NCBI GenBank assembly: GCA_905198575.1
Contig: CAJKDC010000005.1
Location: 1-59,441, forward strand
DNA length: 59,441 nt
Direction of reading: 5' to 3'
Source of the DNA: an uncultured Bacteroides sp.
GTDB lineage: Bacteria; Bacteroidota; Bacteroidia; Bacteroidales; Bacteroidaceae
The translations under genes were made by a program, and so were the position numbers. The notes beneath the pieces were generated by a model. The model ran no database searches, was not told the DNA's origin, and worked only from the letters and a program-made list of their open reading frames with translations. Positions 32,464 through 41,831 of this stretch are shown here, piece by piece. How positions within the stretch are numbered: the first letter of the stretch is position 1; every line of letters starts with the position of its first letter.

Positions 32464-33854
32464 ATAAAAGTCTTCCAGAATTACAAAATAAATTCAACAC
32501 CGTACCCAACCAATTTTCCAACCGAAAAGGATATGCCACCACTTCATATACTGAACAAGAAACTTTCTTTCAGGACTTTTCTACTTGGAAAGAGAATACT
32601 CCATCATTGGATTTATACTATCAGCATAATCTGAAAAACAGACAACTGCTGATATTCAATGTAGTTGGCACTTGGATTGACTCAAAAAGCACACATAACT
32701 ACCAAGAAAATCTATCGGATGTACCAATATCGAACATTCATTCGGTCATCGACGGAACAAAACGCTCCATAATTGCCGAAGCCGTCTATGAGAAAAGTTT
32801 TGATAAAAAAGGAAAACTGAATGCCGGAATACGCCATAACCAGAGCCGAACAGAAAACCTTTATTCGGGAGATATAACTTCAAATGTCAATCTGGATTAT
32901 AAAGAATCTTATCTGTTTGCAGATTATACGTATGCTCGAAAAGGATTCAGCCTGAATACGGGTATTAGCGGAAAATATACCTATTATAAACAAGGCTCCA
33001 ACGACTATAAACGTTTTAATCCACAACCCCGTCTACTGACACAGTATAAGTTTAAGAACAACATGATTTTACGCTACCGTTTCAATATGGAAGTATCTTC
33101 TCCTTCGTTATCAGACCTGAATAACATAGAACAGGAAATGGACGAATGGCAGATAAAACGTGGAAATCCGTATTTAAAAAACAGTACTGGCTATAGTCAA
33201 AGCCTGATGTATTCTTATAACAACCCATATTTTGGAATAGAACTAATAGGAGCTTATACATATGCTGACAATCCTATTTATGAAACAATTTTCTTGGAAA
33301 ACAACCGGATTGTCAATACCATAGAAAATCAAAAAAACTGGCAACGCATTCAGATACAATCTACGTTCAACATTCATCCATTTGGGGAATACATTTCATT
33401 GCAAATCCGTCCCCGTTTCTCCCGCTACATTATGCACGGAAATCATTATACACACACCTACAACAACTGGGCTGTATATGCCACACTAGTGGCCAGTTAC
33501 AATCACTGGTTCCTGAATGCACAAATGGAAACACGCCATAACATGCTGATGGGAGAAACGATTACCTACGGTCAGAATTTCCATATGGTAGGTGTAGGCT
33601 ATAATGCCGACAAATGGAATGTTTCAGCCGGATTCTACTTACCGTTTTCCAAAGAATATTCACAAGCCACTCGTAATTTGTCACAAGCAGCAGCAAGTTA
33701 CTCCAATGTACATTCTACCGATTTTCAAGCATTAGTTTACGTAGCAGCCTCCATCAATCTGGATTTCGGAAAACAGAAAAAAGTACAAAAACAACGAATC
33801 AAAAATCAAGATTCAGGTTCTGGTGTACTTCAATCTGGTAAAATCAGTATGTAG
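32457..33854 (+). pseudogene. 3' remnant of an outer-membrane beta-barrel TonB-dependent receptor gene
   Basis: An open frame of 465 codons with no plausible start: the first in-frame stop upstream is at 32454-32456, and the earliest usable codon inside is a TTG at 32607. The protein matches the C-terminal barrel of the Bacteroides outer-membrane beta-barrel family (SLDLYYQHNLKNRQLL; SPSLSDLNNIEQEMDEWQIKRGNPYLKNSTGYS; HTYNNWAVYATL; FSAGFYLPFSKEYS-like strands). Homologues have a signal peptide, a beta-sandwich and a plug before this point; all are missing. The mobile island lies directly upstream, so truncation by insertion or by deletion at its edge is the simplest reading. It ends at an intact terminator. 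Confidence 0.82.
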
Positions 33855-33869
33855 ATACACCTTAAAAAC

Positions 33870-33900
33870 AAAAGAAGCGAGGATAAGTCTCGCTTCTTTT
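33870..33900 (+). terminator. Terminator after the receptor remnant
   Basis: A 12-bp perfect stem (AAAAGAAGCGAG at 33870-33881 with CTCGCTTCTTTT at 33889-33900). Confidence 0.82.
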
Positions 33901-34068
33901 ACTCACTTAAAAAAGTTTATACTTTATACCGTTTTTCAGAACACTCATTGCATAAGAAAAGAAGTGTAACTGAATTTGTTTCACTTTGAGACGTATGATA
34001 AGAACTTTATTATGATTCAAACATCTGCTCATCGACAAATGCATTTTTGGAAATAATGCGCATAAAAA

Positions 34069-34095
34069 AAGCCCCGAGAGAATCTCTCAGGGCTT
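34069..34095 (-). terminator. Terminator of the tRNA-Gln gene
   Basis: On the minus strand, AAGCCCTGAGAG pairs with CTCTCGGGGCTT (34084-34095 with 34069-34080; one G-U pair) and ends in a T run, just past the tRNA 3' end. Confidence 0.8.
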
Positions 34096-34098
34096 AAG

Positions 34099-34169
34099 TT
34101 GGACTACCAGGATTCGAACCTGGAAAAACAGAACCAAAACCTGTTGTGTTACCATTACACCATAGTCCA
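34099..34169 (-). tRNA. tRNA-Gln (anticodon TTG)
   Basis: The minus strand folds as a tRNA: acceptor TGGACTA/TAGTCCA with discriminator A, D arm GTG..CAC with GGTA in the loop, anticodon arm ACAGG-TTTTGGT-TCTGT (loop anticodon TTG), and T arm CCAGG-TTCGAAT-CCTGG. CCA is not encoded. A -7 promoter box lies about 30 bases upstream and a terminator directly follows. Confidence 0.96.
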
Positions 34170-34199
34170 AACTTCAGATGCTTTCCTCAGAAAGCGATG

Positions 34200-34207
34200 C
34201 AAAGATA
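34200..34207 (-). promoter_or_regulatory. Promoter of tRNA-Gln
   Basis: Minus-strand TATCTTTG, a full -7 match, about 30 bases before the mature tRNA 5' end. Confidence 0.65.
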
Positions 34208-34270
34208 GTGTTTTTATTTAATATCCTCCAAATAAAAGAGTCATTTTTTTATCTTTCTTCCAGAAATCAT

Positions 34271-34278
34271 TATTTTTG
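34271..34278 (+). promoter_or_regulatory. Promoter of the Tricorn-like protease/sulfatase unit
   Basis: TATTTTTG, a full -7 match, 32 bases before the protease start codon. Confidence 0.6.
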
Positions 34279-34310
34279 TTCGCATAACCCAATCTAAAAT
34301 CTGTTTTATA

Positions 34311-37300
34311 ATGAAAAAATTACTAGCATGTATCAGCCTGGGACTCACTGCTGCCGCTGCAGGAGCTGAAACTCCCTTATGGCTTCGGGACGCACAAATT
34401 TCTCCCGACGGAAAAGATATAGTGTTCTGCTATAAAGGAGACATCTACAAAGTAGCTGCAGAAGGTGGAAAAGCTGTAGCACTCACCAGTCAGGAATCGT
34501 ACGAATGCAGTCCGGTATGGAGCCCGGATGGCAAACAGATAGCTTTTGCAAGCGACCGTAACGGTGGATTCGATGTGTATACCGTAGCTGCCGATGGCGG
34601 TCAGGCGAAAAGACTGACTTACAACTCGGCATCCGAAATTCCTTCTGCCTTCACTCCCGATGGCAAATATGTACTGTTTTCTGCTGTAATTCAGGACCCT
34701 GCACAGAGTGCTCTGTTCCCTACAGGTGCCATGGGTGAGCTTTATAAAGTACCGGCCGACGGAGGACGTACCGAACAAGTACTGGGTACACCGGCCGAAA
34801 TGGTATGCTTCAGCAAAAACGGAAATTATTTTCTATACCAGGATAAGAAGGGTTTTGAGGATGAATGGAGAAAGCATCACACTTCATCCATCACCCGCGA
34901 TGTATGGAAATATGATGTTCAAACCAAGCAACACACCAATCTTACCAAACGGGCCGGAGAAGACAGAAATCCGGTATTGGCTCCGGACGGAAAAACTGTT
35001 TATTTCCTGAGTGAGCGGAACAAAGGCTCGTTCAACGTGTATTCTTTCCCTATCGACCAGCCGGAACAAGTAAAAGAACTGACAAAATTCAAAACTCATC
35101 CGGTACGTTTCTTGTCGGTAGGCAGCAACGGCATGCTTTGCTATACATATAATGGTGAAATCTACACTCAGACGACAAATGGCAGTCCGAAAAAGGTAGC
35201 CATCGATTTGGTTTCCGACAATGAAGACAAGGTGCAGTTCCTCAAATTTACCAGCGGTGCCGAGTCGGGAGCTGTTTCACCGGACGGCAAGCAGATTGCC
35301 TTTACGGTACGCGGAGAGCTCTTTGTTACTTCTGTTGAATATGGAACAACCAAACAGATAACCCATACTGCTGCAGCAGAAAGTGATCCTACCTGGAGTG
35401 AAGACAGCCGTACATTGGTCTACACCAGTGAACGCGACGGCCGTTACGACTTGTATAAGGCTTCAATTGTACGCGAAGAGGAAAAGGGATTCCCCAATGC
35501 TACTGTTATCAAGGAAGAGCGTCTGTTGCCGGAAAGCAAACTGGACCGTACCTGTGCCCGTTTCTCGCCAGACGGTAAGGAAATTGCCTTTGTAGAAGGC
35601 CGTAACCGACTGATGGTGTATAATCTCGATTCGAAGAAAACACGTCAGGTAACGGATGAAAGTACTTGCTATCGTACGGAAGGAACAATCACTTATACAT
35701 GGTCACCAGACAGCAAATGGTTCGCGCTGGAGTTTATCGGTAACCGTCACGACCCGTACTCGGATATAGGCCTGGTAAGTGCACAGGGCGGAAAGATTAC
35801 CAACCTGACCAACAGTGGTTATTTCAGCAGTTCGCCGCACTGGGTAATGGATGGAAATGCCATCTTGTTCCAGACAGACCGCTACGGTATGCGGGCACAT
35901 GCATCGTGGGGATCGCTGAGTGATGCCATGCTGGTATTCCTCAACCGGGATGCTTACGACAAGTTCCGCCTGAGCAAAGAGGATTACGAGTTGCAGAAGG
36001 AGCTGGAAAAAGAACAGAAAGCTGCAAAGGAAAAAGCTGACGAAAAGAAAGAAAAGAAAGCAGATAAAAAGAAGGATAAAAAAGAAGATAACGAAGAGGA
36101 TAAGAAACCGATTCTGGTGGAACTGGAAGGTATTACCGACCGTATTGTCCGACTCACCCCGAACTCTTCGGACATGGCAGATGCTATGATTGACAGCAAA
36201 GGGGAAACACTGTATTATCTGACCGCCTTCGAAGGCGACTACGACTTGTGGAAACTGGATTTGCGTAAAAAAGATCCGCAGCTGGTTTCAAAAGATGCCG
36301 GATTCAGCCAAATGGAGACCGATAAGGAAGGCAAGATTTTCTTGTTGGGACGGAAATTCCAGACTCTGAAAGATGGTGCTCTAAAACCGGTAAGCTTTAA
36401 CGCGACTGTAAAAATCAGCGGTGCCGAAGAGCGCAACTATATGTTCAACCATGTATACCGCGAAGAGAAGGAGCGCTTCTACGAAAAAGGAATGCACGGA
36501 GTGGATTGGGATGCTATGTCGGCCGATTATCGCCGCTTCTTGCCGCATATTGCCAACAATTATGATTTTGCCGAATTGCTGAGCGAATGGCTGGGCGAAC
36601 TGAATGTTTCGCATACGGGTGGACGCTACTATGGTCCTTCGGCTGTAGAATCAACTGCCAGCCTGGGAGTATTGTTCGACTGGAACTATACCGGTAAGGG
36701 ACTGAAAGTAGCCGAAGTAATCGAGAAAGGTCCTTTCGATCATGCCAACTCGAATGTAAAACCGGGTGTTATTCTTGAGAAAATTGACGGCGTGGAAATT
36801 GACCCTGAAAACGATTACACCGTATTACTGAACGGAAAGGCGAAAAAGAAAACACTGGCTTCGCTGTACGACCCGGCCACTGGCAAACGCTGGGATGAGG
36901 TGATTCTCCCGATTAGCAGTGGGGCATTGAACGACCTACTGTATCAGAGATGGGTGAAACAGCGTGCTGCTGATGTGGAAAAATGGTCGAACGGACGTCT
37001 GGGTTACGTACATATCCAGTCGATGGACGATGAAAGTTTCCGCAATATTTACTCGGATATTCTGGGCAAGTACAATCAGTGTGAAGGTATTGTGATTGAC
37101 ACACGTTTCAACGGTGGTGGCCGTCTGCACGAAGATGTAGAGGTGCTCTTCAGTGGTGAAAAATACCTGACTCAGGTAATACGCGGACGTGCTGCCTGCG
37201 ATATGCCTAGCCGTCGCTGGAACAAGCCTTCTATCATGGTGCAGTGTGAGGCCAACTACTCGAATGCACACGGTACACCATGGGTTTACAAGCATAAGAA

Positions 37301-37547
37301 GATGGGTAAGCTGGTAGGAGCTCCTGTACCGGGCACAATGACCAGTGTAAACTGGGAACGCCTGCAGGATAAGAGCCTTATCTACGGTATTCCGGTTATC
37401 GGTTATCAGTTGCCGGACGGTAGTTATCTGGAAAATACAGAGCTTGAACCGGATATCGCTGTGCTGAATGCACCCGAAACTGTTGTTCAGGGTGAAGATA
37501 CTCAGTTACGTACTGCGGTAGAAGAGTTGCTGAAGGAACTGAAATAA
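34311..37547 (+). CDS. Tricorn-like S41 peptidase, secreted
   Basis: A 1078-residue exported peptidase. It has a signal peptide (1-19, ending AGA), then beta-propeller repeats of TolB/WD40-like type (LRDAQISPDGKDIVF; SPVWSPDGKQIAFASDRNGGFDVY; ARFSPDGKEIAFV) over about 20-560. A Lys/Glu-rich linker is at about 563-600 (EKEQKAAKEKADEKKEKK and on). Then come a second propeller part, a PDZ domain near 785-860 (GVLFDWNYTGKGLKVAEVIEKGPFDHA) and the S41 core with FNGGG near 937 and the nucleophile Ser984 in NYSNAHG. The family degrades oligopeptides in large assemblies. It is 14 bases upstream of a sulfatase gene on the same strand, so the two are probably co-transcribed. Confidence 0.9.
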   Translation: MKKLLACISLGLTAAAAGAETPLWLRDAQISPDGKDIVFCYKGDIYKVAAEGGKAVALTSQESYECSPVWSPDGKQIAFASDRNGGFDVYTVAADGGQAKRLTYNSASEIPSAFTPDGKYVLFSAVIQDPAQSALFPTGAMGELYKVPADGGRTEQVLGTPAEMVCFSKNGNYFLYQDKKGFEDEWRKHHTSSITRDVWKYDVQTKQHTNLTKRAGEDRNPVLAPDGKTVYFLSERNKGSFNVYSFPIDQPEQVKELTKFKTHPVRFLSVGSNGMLCYTYNGEIYTQTTNGSPKKVAIDLVSDNEDKVQFLKFTSGAESGAVSPDGKQIAFTVRGELFVTSVEYGTTKQITHTAAAESDPTWSEDSRTLVYTSERDGRYDLYKASIVREEEKGFPNATVIKEERLLPESKLDRTCARFSPDGKEIAFVEGRNRLMVYNLDSKKTRQVTDESTCYRTEGTITYTWSPDSKWFALEFIGNRHDPYSDIGLVSAQGGKITNLTNSGYFSSSPHWVMDGNAILFQTDRYGMRAHASWGSLSDAMLVFLNRDAYDKFRLSKEDYELQKELEKEQKAAKEKADEKKEKKADKKKDKKEDNEEDKKPILVELEGITDRIVRLTPNSSDMADAMIDSKGETLYYLTAFEGDYDLWKLDLRKKDPQLVSKDAGFSQMETDKEGKIFLLGRKFQTLKDGALKPVSFNATVKISGAEERNYMFNHVYREEKERFYEKGMHGVDWDAMSADYRRFLPHIANNYDFAELLSEWLGELNVSHTGGRYYGPSAVESTASLGVLFDWNYTGKGLKVAEVIEKGPFDHANSNVKPGVILEKIDGVEIDPENDYTVLLNGKAKKKTLASLYDPATGKRWDEVILPISSGALNDLLYQRWVKQRAADVEKWSNGRLGYVHIQSMDDESFRNIYSDILGKYNQCEGIVIDTRFNGGGRLHEDVEVLFSGEKYLTQVIRGRAACDMPSRRWNKPSIMVQCEANYSNAHGTPWVYKHKKMGKLVGAPVPGTMTSVNWERLQDKSLIYGIPVIGYQLPDGSYLENTELEPDIAVLNAPETVVQGEDTQLRTAVEELLKELK

Positions 37548-37561
37548 TAAAACGGAAGGAT

Positions 37562-39100
37562 ATGAAAAAAGAAAATATAGTATTGTTTTCTGCAGGGTTG
37601 CTCTCATTGGGAGCAACTTCTGCGGAGGCAAAAAAAGCAAAGGAACAGCAGCCGAACATCATCTTCATCTTGTGTGATGACATGGGATACGGCGATTTAG
37701 GATGCTACGGCCAGAAGTATATACAGACTCCGAACCTGGACCGTATGGCAGCCGAAGGCATGCAGTTTATGCAGGCATATGCAGGCAGTCCGGTAAGTGC
37801 TCCGTCGCGTGCATCGCTCATGACCGGCCAGCATACAGGACACGGACATGTAAGAGGTAACCGGGAGTATTGGAAAGATGTTCCTACTATGAAGTATGGC
37901 AACAATACGGAGTATACAGTGGTAGGACAAGAGCCCTACGACCCGGAACATATTATCCTGCCGGAAATCATGAAACGGAACGGATATACCACCGGTATGT
38001 TCGGTAAGTGGGCAGGAGGATACGAAGGCTCGGTTTCTACTCCTGATAAACGGGGTATAGACGAGTATTATGGCTTTATCTGCCAGTTTCAGGCACATCT
38101 GTACTATCCTAACTTCCTGAACCGTTACAGCCGTTCGAAAGGGGATACCGCTACGATACGTGTGATTATGGATGAAAATATCAAGTATCCGATGTATGGT
38201 GACGACTATAAGAAACGTCCGCAGTACTCGGCAGACTTGATTCACCAGGAAGCTTTAAAATGGCTGGACAGCCAGGATGGCAAGCAACCTTTCTATGGTT
38301 TCTTTACATATACGCTGCCGCATGCGGAACTGGCTCAACCTAATGACTCTATCCTGAAGCATTACAAAAAGCAGTTCTTTGAGGATAAGACTTGGGGAGG
38401 AAGTGAGGGTTCGCGTTACAATCCGGCGGTGCATACACATGCCGAATTTGCAACCATGATTACCCGTCTGGACTGTTACATAGGCGAGATTCTGGCCAAG
38501 CTGAAAGAAAAAGGACTGGACGAAAATACACTGGTAATTTTCAGTAGTGACAACGGCCCTCATGAAGAAGGAGGTGCAGACCCAGAATTTTTCGGACGTG
38601 ACGGTAAACTTAGGGGCCTGAAACGCCAGTGTCTGGAAGGTGGTATCCGTGTGCCTTTCATTGCCAGATGGCCGGGAAAAATTCCTGCCGGTGTAAAAAA
38701 TGACCACCAGCTGGCTTTCTACGATGTGATGCCTACGTTCTGCGAATTGGTTGGTGATAAGAATTTCCCTAAAAAATACCTGAACAAAGAACTGGAAGGG
38801 GATTGCTTCGACGGTATATCGTTTGCTCCTACTCTGCTGGGAGATGACAGTAAGCAGATACAGCATGTTTTTCTGTATTGGGAATTTCACGAAACAGACC
38901 AGATTGGAGTACGTATGGGCGACTGGAAATTGGTTGTACGCAGCGGAAAGCCTTCACTGTACAACTTGGCCGAAGATGTACACGAGGACCATGACGTGGC
39001 CGCACAGCATCCGGACATCGTAGCTAAAATGAAAGAATGTATCCATAAGGAACACCGTCCGAACGATTTGTTCCCGGTGACATTGCCAGATTTTAATTGA
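37562..39100 (+). CDS. Serine-type arylsulfatase family enzyme, exported
   Basis: A 512-residue sulfatase. A signal peptide covers about 1-24 (ending SAEA). The nucleophile motif S/C-x-P-x-R reads SAPSR at residues 79-83, so the catalytic formylglycine would come from Ser79 and need an anaerobic sulfatase-maturating enzyme (anSME). The calcium-binding aspartates are in CDDMGYGD (38-45), and SSDNGPH near 331 gives the other metal ligands. The likely role is removing sulfate from host glycans or other sulfated polymers; the exact substrate is not evident. It follows the Tricorn-like protease by 14 bases and ends at a bidirectional terminator. No SusCD genes are near. Confidence 0.92.
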   Translation: MKKENIVLFSAGLLSLGATSAEAKKAKEQQPNIIFILCDDMGYGDLGCYGQKYIQTPNLDRMAAEGMQFMQAYAGSPVSAPSRASLMTGQHTGHGHVRGNREYWKDVPTMKYGNNTEYTVVGQEPYDPEHIILPEIMKRNGYTTGMFGKWAGGYEGSVSTPDKRGIDEYYGFICQFQAHLYYPNFLNRYSRSKGDTATIRVIMDENIKYPMYGDDYKKRPQYSADLIHQEALKWLDSQDGKQPFYGFFTYTLPHAELAQPNDSILKHYKKQFFEDKTWGGSEGSRYNPAVHTHAEFATMITRLDCYIGEILAKLKEKGLDENTLVIFSSDNGPHEEGGADPEFFGRDGKLRGLKRQCLEGGIRVPFIARWPGKIPAGVKNDHQLAFYDVMPTFCELVGDKNFPKKYLNKELEGDCFDGISFAPTLLGDDSKQIQHVFLYWEFHETDQIGVRMGDWKLVVRSGKPSLYNLAEDVHEDHDVAAQHPDIVAKMKECIHKEHRPNDLFPVTLPDFN

Positions 39101-39120
39101 TTTGGAAAGAAGGAAATATA

Positions 39121-39154
39121 AAAAAATGACGGCTCATACGGGCCGTCATTTTTT
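39121..39154. terminator. Bidirectional terminator between the sulfatase gene and tyrS
   Basis: AAAAAATGACGGC (39121-39133) pairs with GCCGTCATTTTTT (39142-39154), with A runs on one side and T runs on the other. Confidence 0.88.
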
Positions 39155-39176
39155 TTATAGGGTTTGGTATCTTTAC

Positions 39177-40469
39177 TTATTTCACGATAAGCAGGTAGTA
39201 GTTTTTCTTACCACGCTGTACCAGCAGGTATTTCTCATCCAGCAAGTCAGCTACAGTAATTTCCTGGTCGAATGCAGCCAGTTTCTCTTTGTTCAGTGAT
39301 ACACCACCACCCTGAACCAGCTTACGCATTTCACCTTTTGAAGCGAATACAGCTGCCTTTTCAGTGAAAAGGTCTACAGCCTTGATACCAGCTTCGATAT
39401 CGGCTCTGGAAACTTCAAACTGCGGAACACCTTCGAATACAGAAAGCAGTGTGTCTTCGTCCAGCTTTCTCAATGCTTCTGAAGTTGCATTACCAAACAG
39501 AATACCTGATGCTTCTACTGCTACATTATAATCAGCTTCAGAGTGTACCATGATAGTAACTTCCTTAGCCAGACGTTTCTGCAATACGCGCAGGTGTGGA
39601 GCGGCTGCATGTTCTTCAATAAGCGCATCGATTTCTTCCTTCGGAAGTGAAGTAAATATCTTGATATAGCGCTGTGCATCTTCATCGCTTACATTCAACC
39701 AGAACTGATAGAATTTATAAGGAGAAGTATAGCGAGGATCCAGCCAGATATTTCCTGATTCTGTCTTACCGAACTTACCACCGTCGGCTTTGGTAATCAA
39801 AGGACAAGTCAGTGCAAATACTTCACCGCCATTGGTACGGCGAATCAGCTCGGCTCCTGTAGTAATGTTACCCCACTGATCGGAACCACCCAACTGAAGC
39901 TTGCAACCCTTTGTTTCATACAGATGCAGAAAATCGTATCCTTGCAACAGCTGATAAGTAAATTCGGTGAATGAAAGACCATCACGGGCTTCACCGTTCA
40001 GACGTTTCTGAACTGATTCCTTGGCCATCATGTAGTTCACGGTAATGTGCTTACCGATGGTACGGGCAAAGTCAAGGAATGAGAAGTCTTTCATCCAGTC
40101 GTAGTTGTTTACCAGTTCTGCTTTGTTTGGGGCATCCGACTCGAAGTCGAGGAATTTGCCCAACTGCTTCTTGATACACTCCTGATTATGGCGCAGGGTT
40201 TCCTCGTCGAGCAGGTTACGCTCCTGAGATTTACCTGATGGGTCACCAATCATACCGGTAGCACCGCCTACCAAAGCCAATGGCTTGTGGCCGCAACGCT
40301 GGAAATGACGTAACATCATGACTCCACACAAGTGACCGATGTGCAATGAATCGGCTGTAGGGTCAATACCCAAATAAGCTGTTACCATTTCTTTTTCCAG
40401 CAGTTCTTCAGTACCCGGCATCATGGTATGTACCATTCCACGCCATCTTAATTCTTCTACAAAATTCAT
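39177..40469 (-). CDS. tyrS: Tyrosyl-tRNA synthetase
   Basis: A class I aminoacyl-tRNA synthetase that charges tRNA-Tyr, 430 residues. The HIGH motif is at 43-46 (DSLHIGHLCG), the KMSKS equivalent is KFGKT near residue 230, and the C-terminal S4 RNA-binding domain (RKLVQGGGVSLN) is complete. It has its own promoter at 40526-40533 and is the last gene of the leftward series. Confidence 0.97.
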   Translation of the reverse strand: MNFVEELRWRGMVHTMMPGTEELLEKEMVTAYLGIDPTADSLHIGHLCGVMMLRHFQRCGHKPLALVGGATGMIGDPSGKSQERNLLDEETLRHNQECIKKQLGKFLDFESDAPNKAELVNNYDWMKDFSFLDFARTIGKHITVNYMMAKESVQKRLNGEARDGLSFTEFTYQLLQGYDFLHLYETKGCKLQLGGSDQWGNITTGAELIRRTNGGEVFALTCPLITKADGGKFGKTESGNIWLDPRYTSPYKFYQFWLNVSDEDAQRYIKIFTSLPKEEIDALIEEHAAAPHLRVLQKRLAKEVTIMVHSEADYNVAVEASGILFGNATSEALRKLDEDTLLSVFEGVPQFEVSRADIEAGIKAVDLFTEKAAVFASKGEMRKLVQGGGVSLNKEKLAAFDQEITVADLLDEKYLLVQRGKKNYYLLIVK

Positions 40470-40525
40470 CGAATGAAATTCTTAGTTAAACGTTTTATTG
40501 TTTCTATTTGTTGTTATTACATGGA

Positions 40526-40533
40526 CAAAAGTA
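40526..40533 (-). promoter_or_regulatory. Promoter of tyrS
   Basis: Minus-strand TACTTTTG, a full -7 match, 57 bases before the start codon. Confidence 0.6.
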
Positions 40534-40559
40534 CGACTCTTTATCTGAATAAACAACTC

Positions 40560-41201
40560 TTAGCGCTTAAAAAAGAGGGAGTTGATGTTTTGACTGATAA
40601 TTTCATCTAACTGATTTACCGGAATCTGATAATCGGCTGCTATTTGTTCATATAGTGTAGCTATCGGAGTATCGCTCGTGTCGGTTTCCAGAAACAGACG
40701 ATCCAACGGAACAGCCTCTAAGGCTGCTGCCTGATAGTGAATGCCAAAAGATAGGTAAAATCCATGCCGGATAAGGTCCTTTGCCAACTCTTTTTTTCCC
40801 CGGAATCCATGAATAATCCAAGGATTATCGGCCTTGAGCTGGTGTTTTAGTGCTATCAGTTCGGAAGAAGAACGCACGTTATGGATAATCAGAGGTAGGT
40901 TCTGCTCTTGACTGATGCGGGCAAGCGTTTTAAATACAAACAGCTGTACCTGAAACTGAGGTCCTTTTAGCTTATCAAAACCTGTTTCACCAATAGCTAC
41001 TAAGCGGGAATCAGATAAATGGCTGTACAACCATTCTAACTGACTATCCAGCTTTTCCTGCATCAAATCCCATGGATGCAGGGAAAGAGAAAAATGGAAA
41101 GGTAAATCACAAGGTAATTCTTCAGGATAACTGTAATTGTAAAAAGCATTCCCTGCGCAGGCATGCTCCAAAGAGTGTGTATGTAAATTGTAATATACCA
41201 T
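40560..41201 (-). CDS. TatD-family metal-dependent hydrolase
   Basis: A 213-residue TIM-barrel hydrolase of the TatD family, shorter than the usual 255-265 residues. Metal-binding elements are visible: NLHTH near the N-terminus (HxH), GETGFD near residue 72, IIHNV near 105, and FLETDTSDTP near 172, which holds the conserved Asp. Family members are described as 3'-5' DNA/RNA exonucleases or quality-control hydrolases, but the role here is unproven. It starts 3 bases after yidD, so yidD-tatD are coupled. Confidence 0.85.
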   Translation of the reverse strand: MVYYNLHTHSLEHACAGNAFYNYSYPEELPCDLPFHFSLSLHPWDLMQEKLDSQLEWLYSHLSDSRLVAIGETGFDKLKGPQFQVQLFVFKTLARISQEQNLPLIIHNVRSSSELIALKHQLKADNPWIIHGFRGKKELAKDLIRHGFYLSFGIHYQAAALEAVPLDRLFLETDTSDTPIATLYEQIAADYQIPVNQLDEIISQNINSLFFKR

Positions 41202-41204
41202 AGG

Positions 41205-41426
41205 CTAAGGAACAGGATCGTAACCGCTTCCTCCCCACGGATGGCAGCGCAACAGCCTCCGAATTGTCAGATACAATCCTTTAAAAGGTCCATGCTTCTT
41301 GAGGGCCTCGATGGCGTATTGAGAACATGTAGGCACAAAACGACAGGAGGGCGGTGTAAAGGGAGAAATGCAGTTGCGGTAAAAATAAATGGGCAAAAGC
41401 AACAGAATGGTAAGCAGTTTTTTCAT
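41205..41426 (-). CDS. yidD: Membrane protein insertion efficiency factor YidD
   Basis: A 73-residue YidD with the family pattern of a hydrophobic, basic N-terminus (LLLLPIYFYRNCISPFTPPSCR) followed by CSQYAIEAL and RLLRCHPW. It assists YidC-dependent insertion of inner-membrane proteins. Its start overlaps the rnpA stop by 4 bases, the common rnpA-yidD coupling. Confidence 0.93.
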   Translation of the reverse strand: MKKLLTILLLLPIYFYRNCISPFTPPSCRFVPTCSQYAIEALKKHGPFKGLYLTIRRLLRCHPWGGSGYDPVP

Positions 41427-41818
41427 TTTTCCAAATGTTCGGCCACCAGTTGCAGCAGTTTTTTTACTTTCAACTCTACTTCATCAGAGGAATACAGCTT
41501 ATTATCGAGCCATATAAACGAAAGTATCAGTTGCTTGTTCTGTGCTTCAAGCATATCAAGCAGTATACCTTTATTTTTCCGGTAAGCTTCTCTTATCTGG
41601 CGTTTCACACGATTACGCTTTACAGCATGTTTAAAACGTTTTTTGGGAACGCTAATCAGAATGGATGCACGGGCAGGAGCCGTTTCATCTACCTGCTGGT
41701 AAACAACACGGATGGGAAAAGAAACAAACGACTTGCTTCCTCCGGAAAAAAGTTTTTCTATCAGGAGATGGCTGCACAAGCGTTCATTTTTCGACAATGT
41801 ATTTTTCCATTCTGTCAT
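41423..41818 (-). CDS. rnpA: Ribonuclease P protein component
   Basis: A 131-residue basic protein that helps RNase P RNA process tRNA 5' ends. The signature KRNRVKRQIREAYR is intact, preceded by SVPKKRFKHAV. I start it at ATG 41818 (MTEWKNTLSKNERL), because the in-frame upstream alternative at 41881 would contain the -7 promoter box at 41861-41868. The transcript probably continues through yidD and tatD. In contrast to many bacteria, rpmH is not next to it. Confidence 0.93.
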   Translation of the reverse strand: MTEWKNTLSKNERLCSHLLIEKLFSGGSKSFVSFPIRVVYQQVDETAPARASILISVPKKRFKHAVKRNRVKRQIREAYRKNKGILLDMLEAQNKQLILSFIWLDNKLYSSDEVELKVKKLLQLVAEHLEK

Positions 41819-41831
41819 AAGCTGTCTATTT

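Noticed and set aside
24927..33854. The two receptor genes as two halves of one gene split by the island
   Set aside because: The left receptor is complete and on the opposite strand, and the barrel sequences are clearly different family members.
34099..34169. tRNA-Gln as the integration target of the island
   Set aside because: No second copy of the tRNA 3' end was found on the other side of the island, and an intact terminator and the receptor remnant lie between them.
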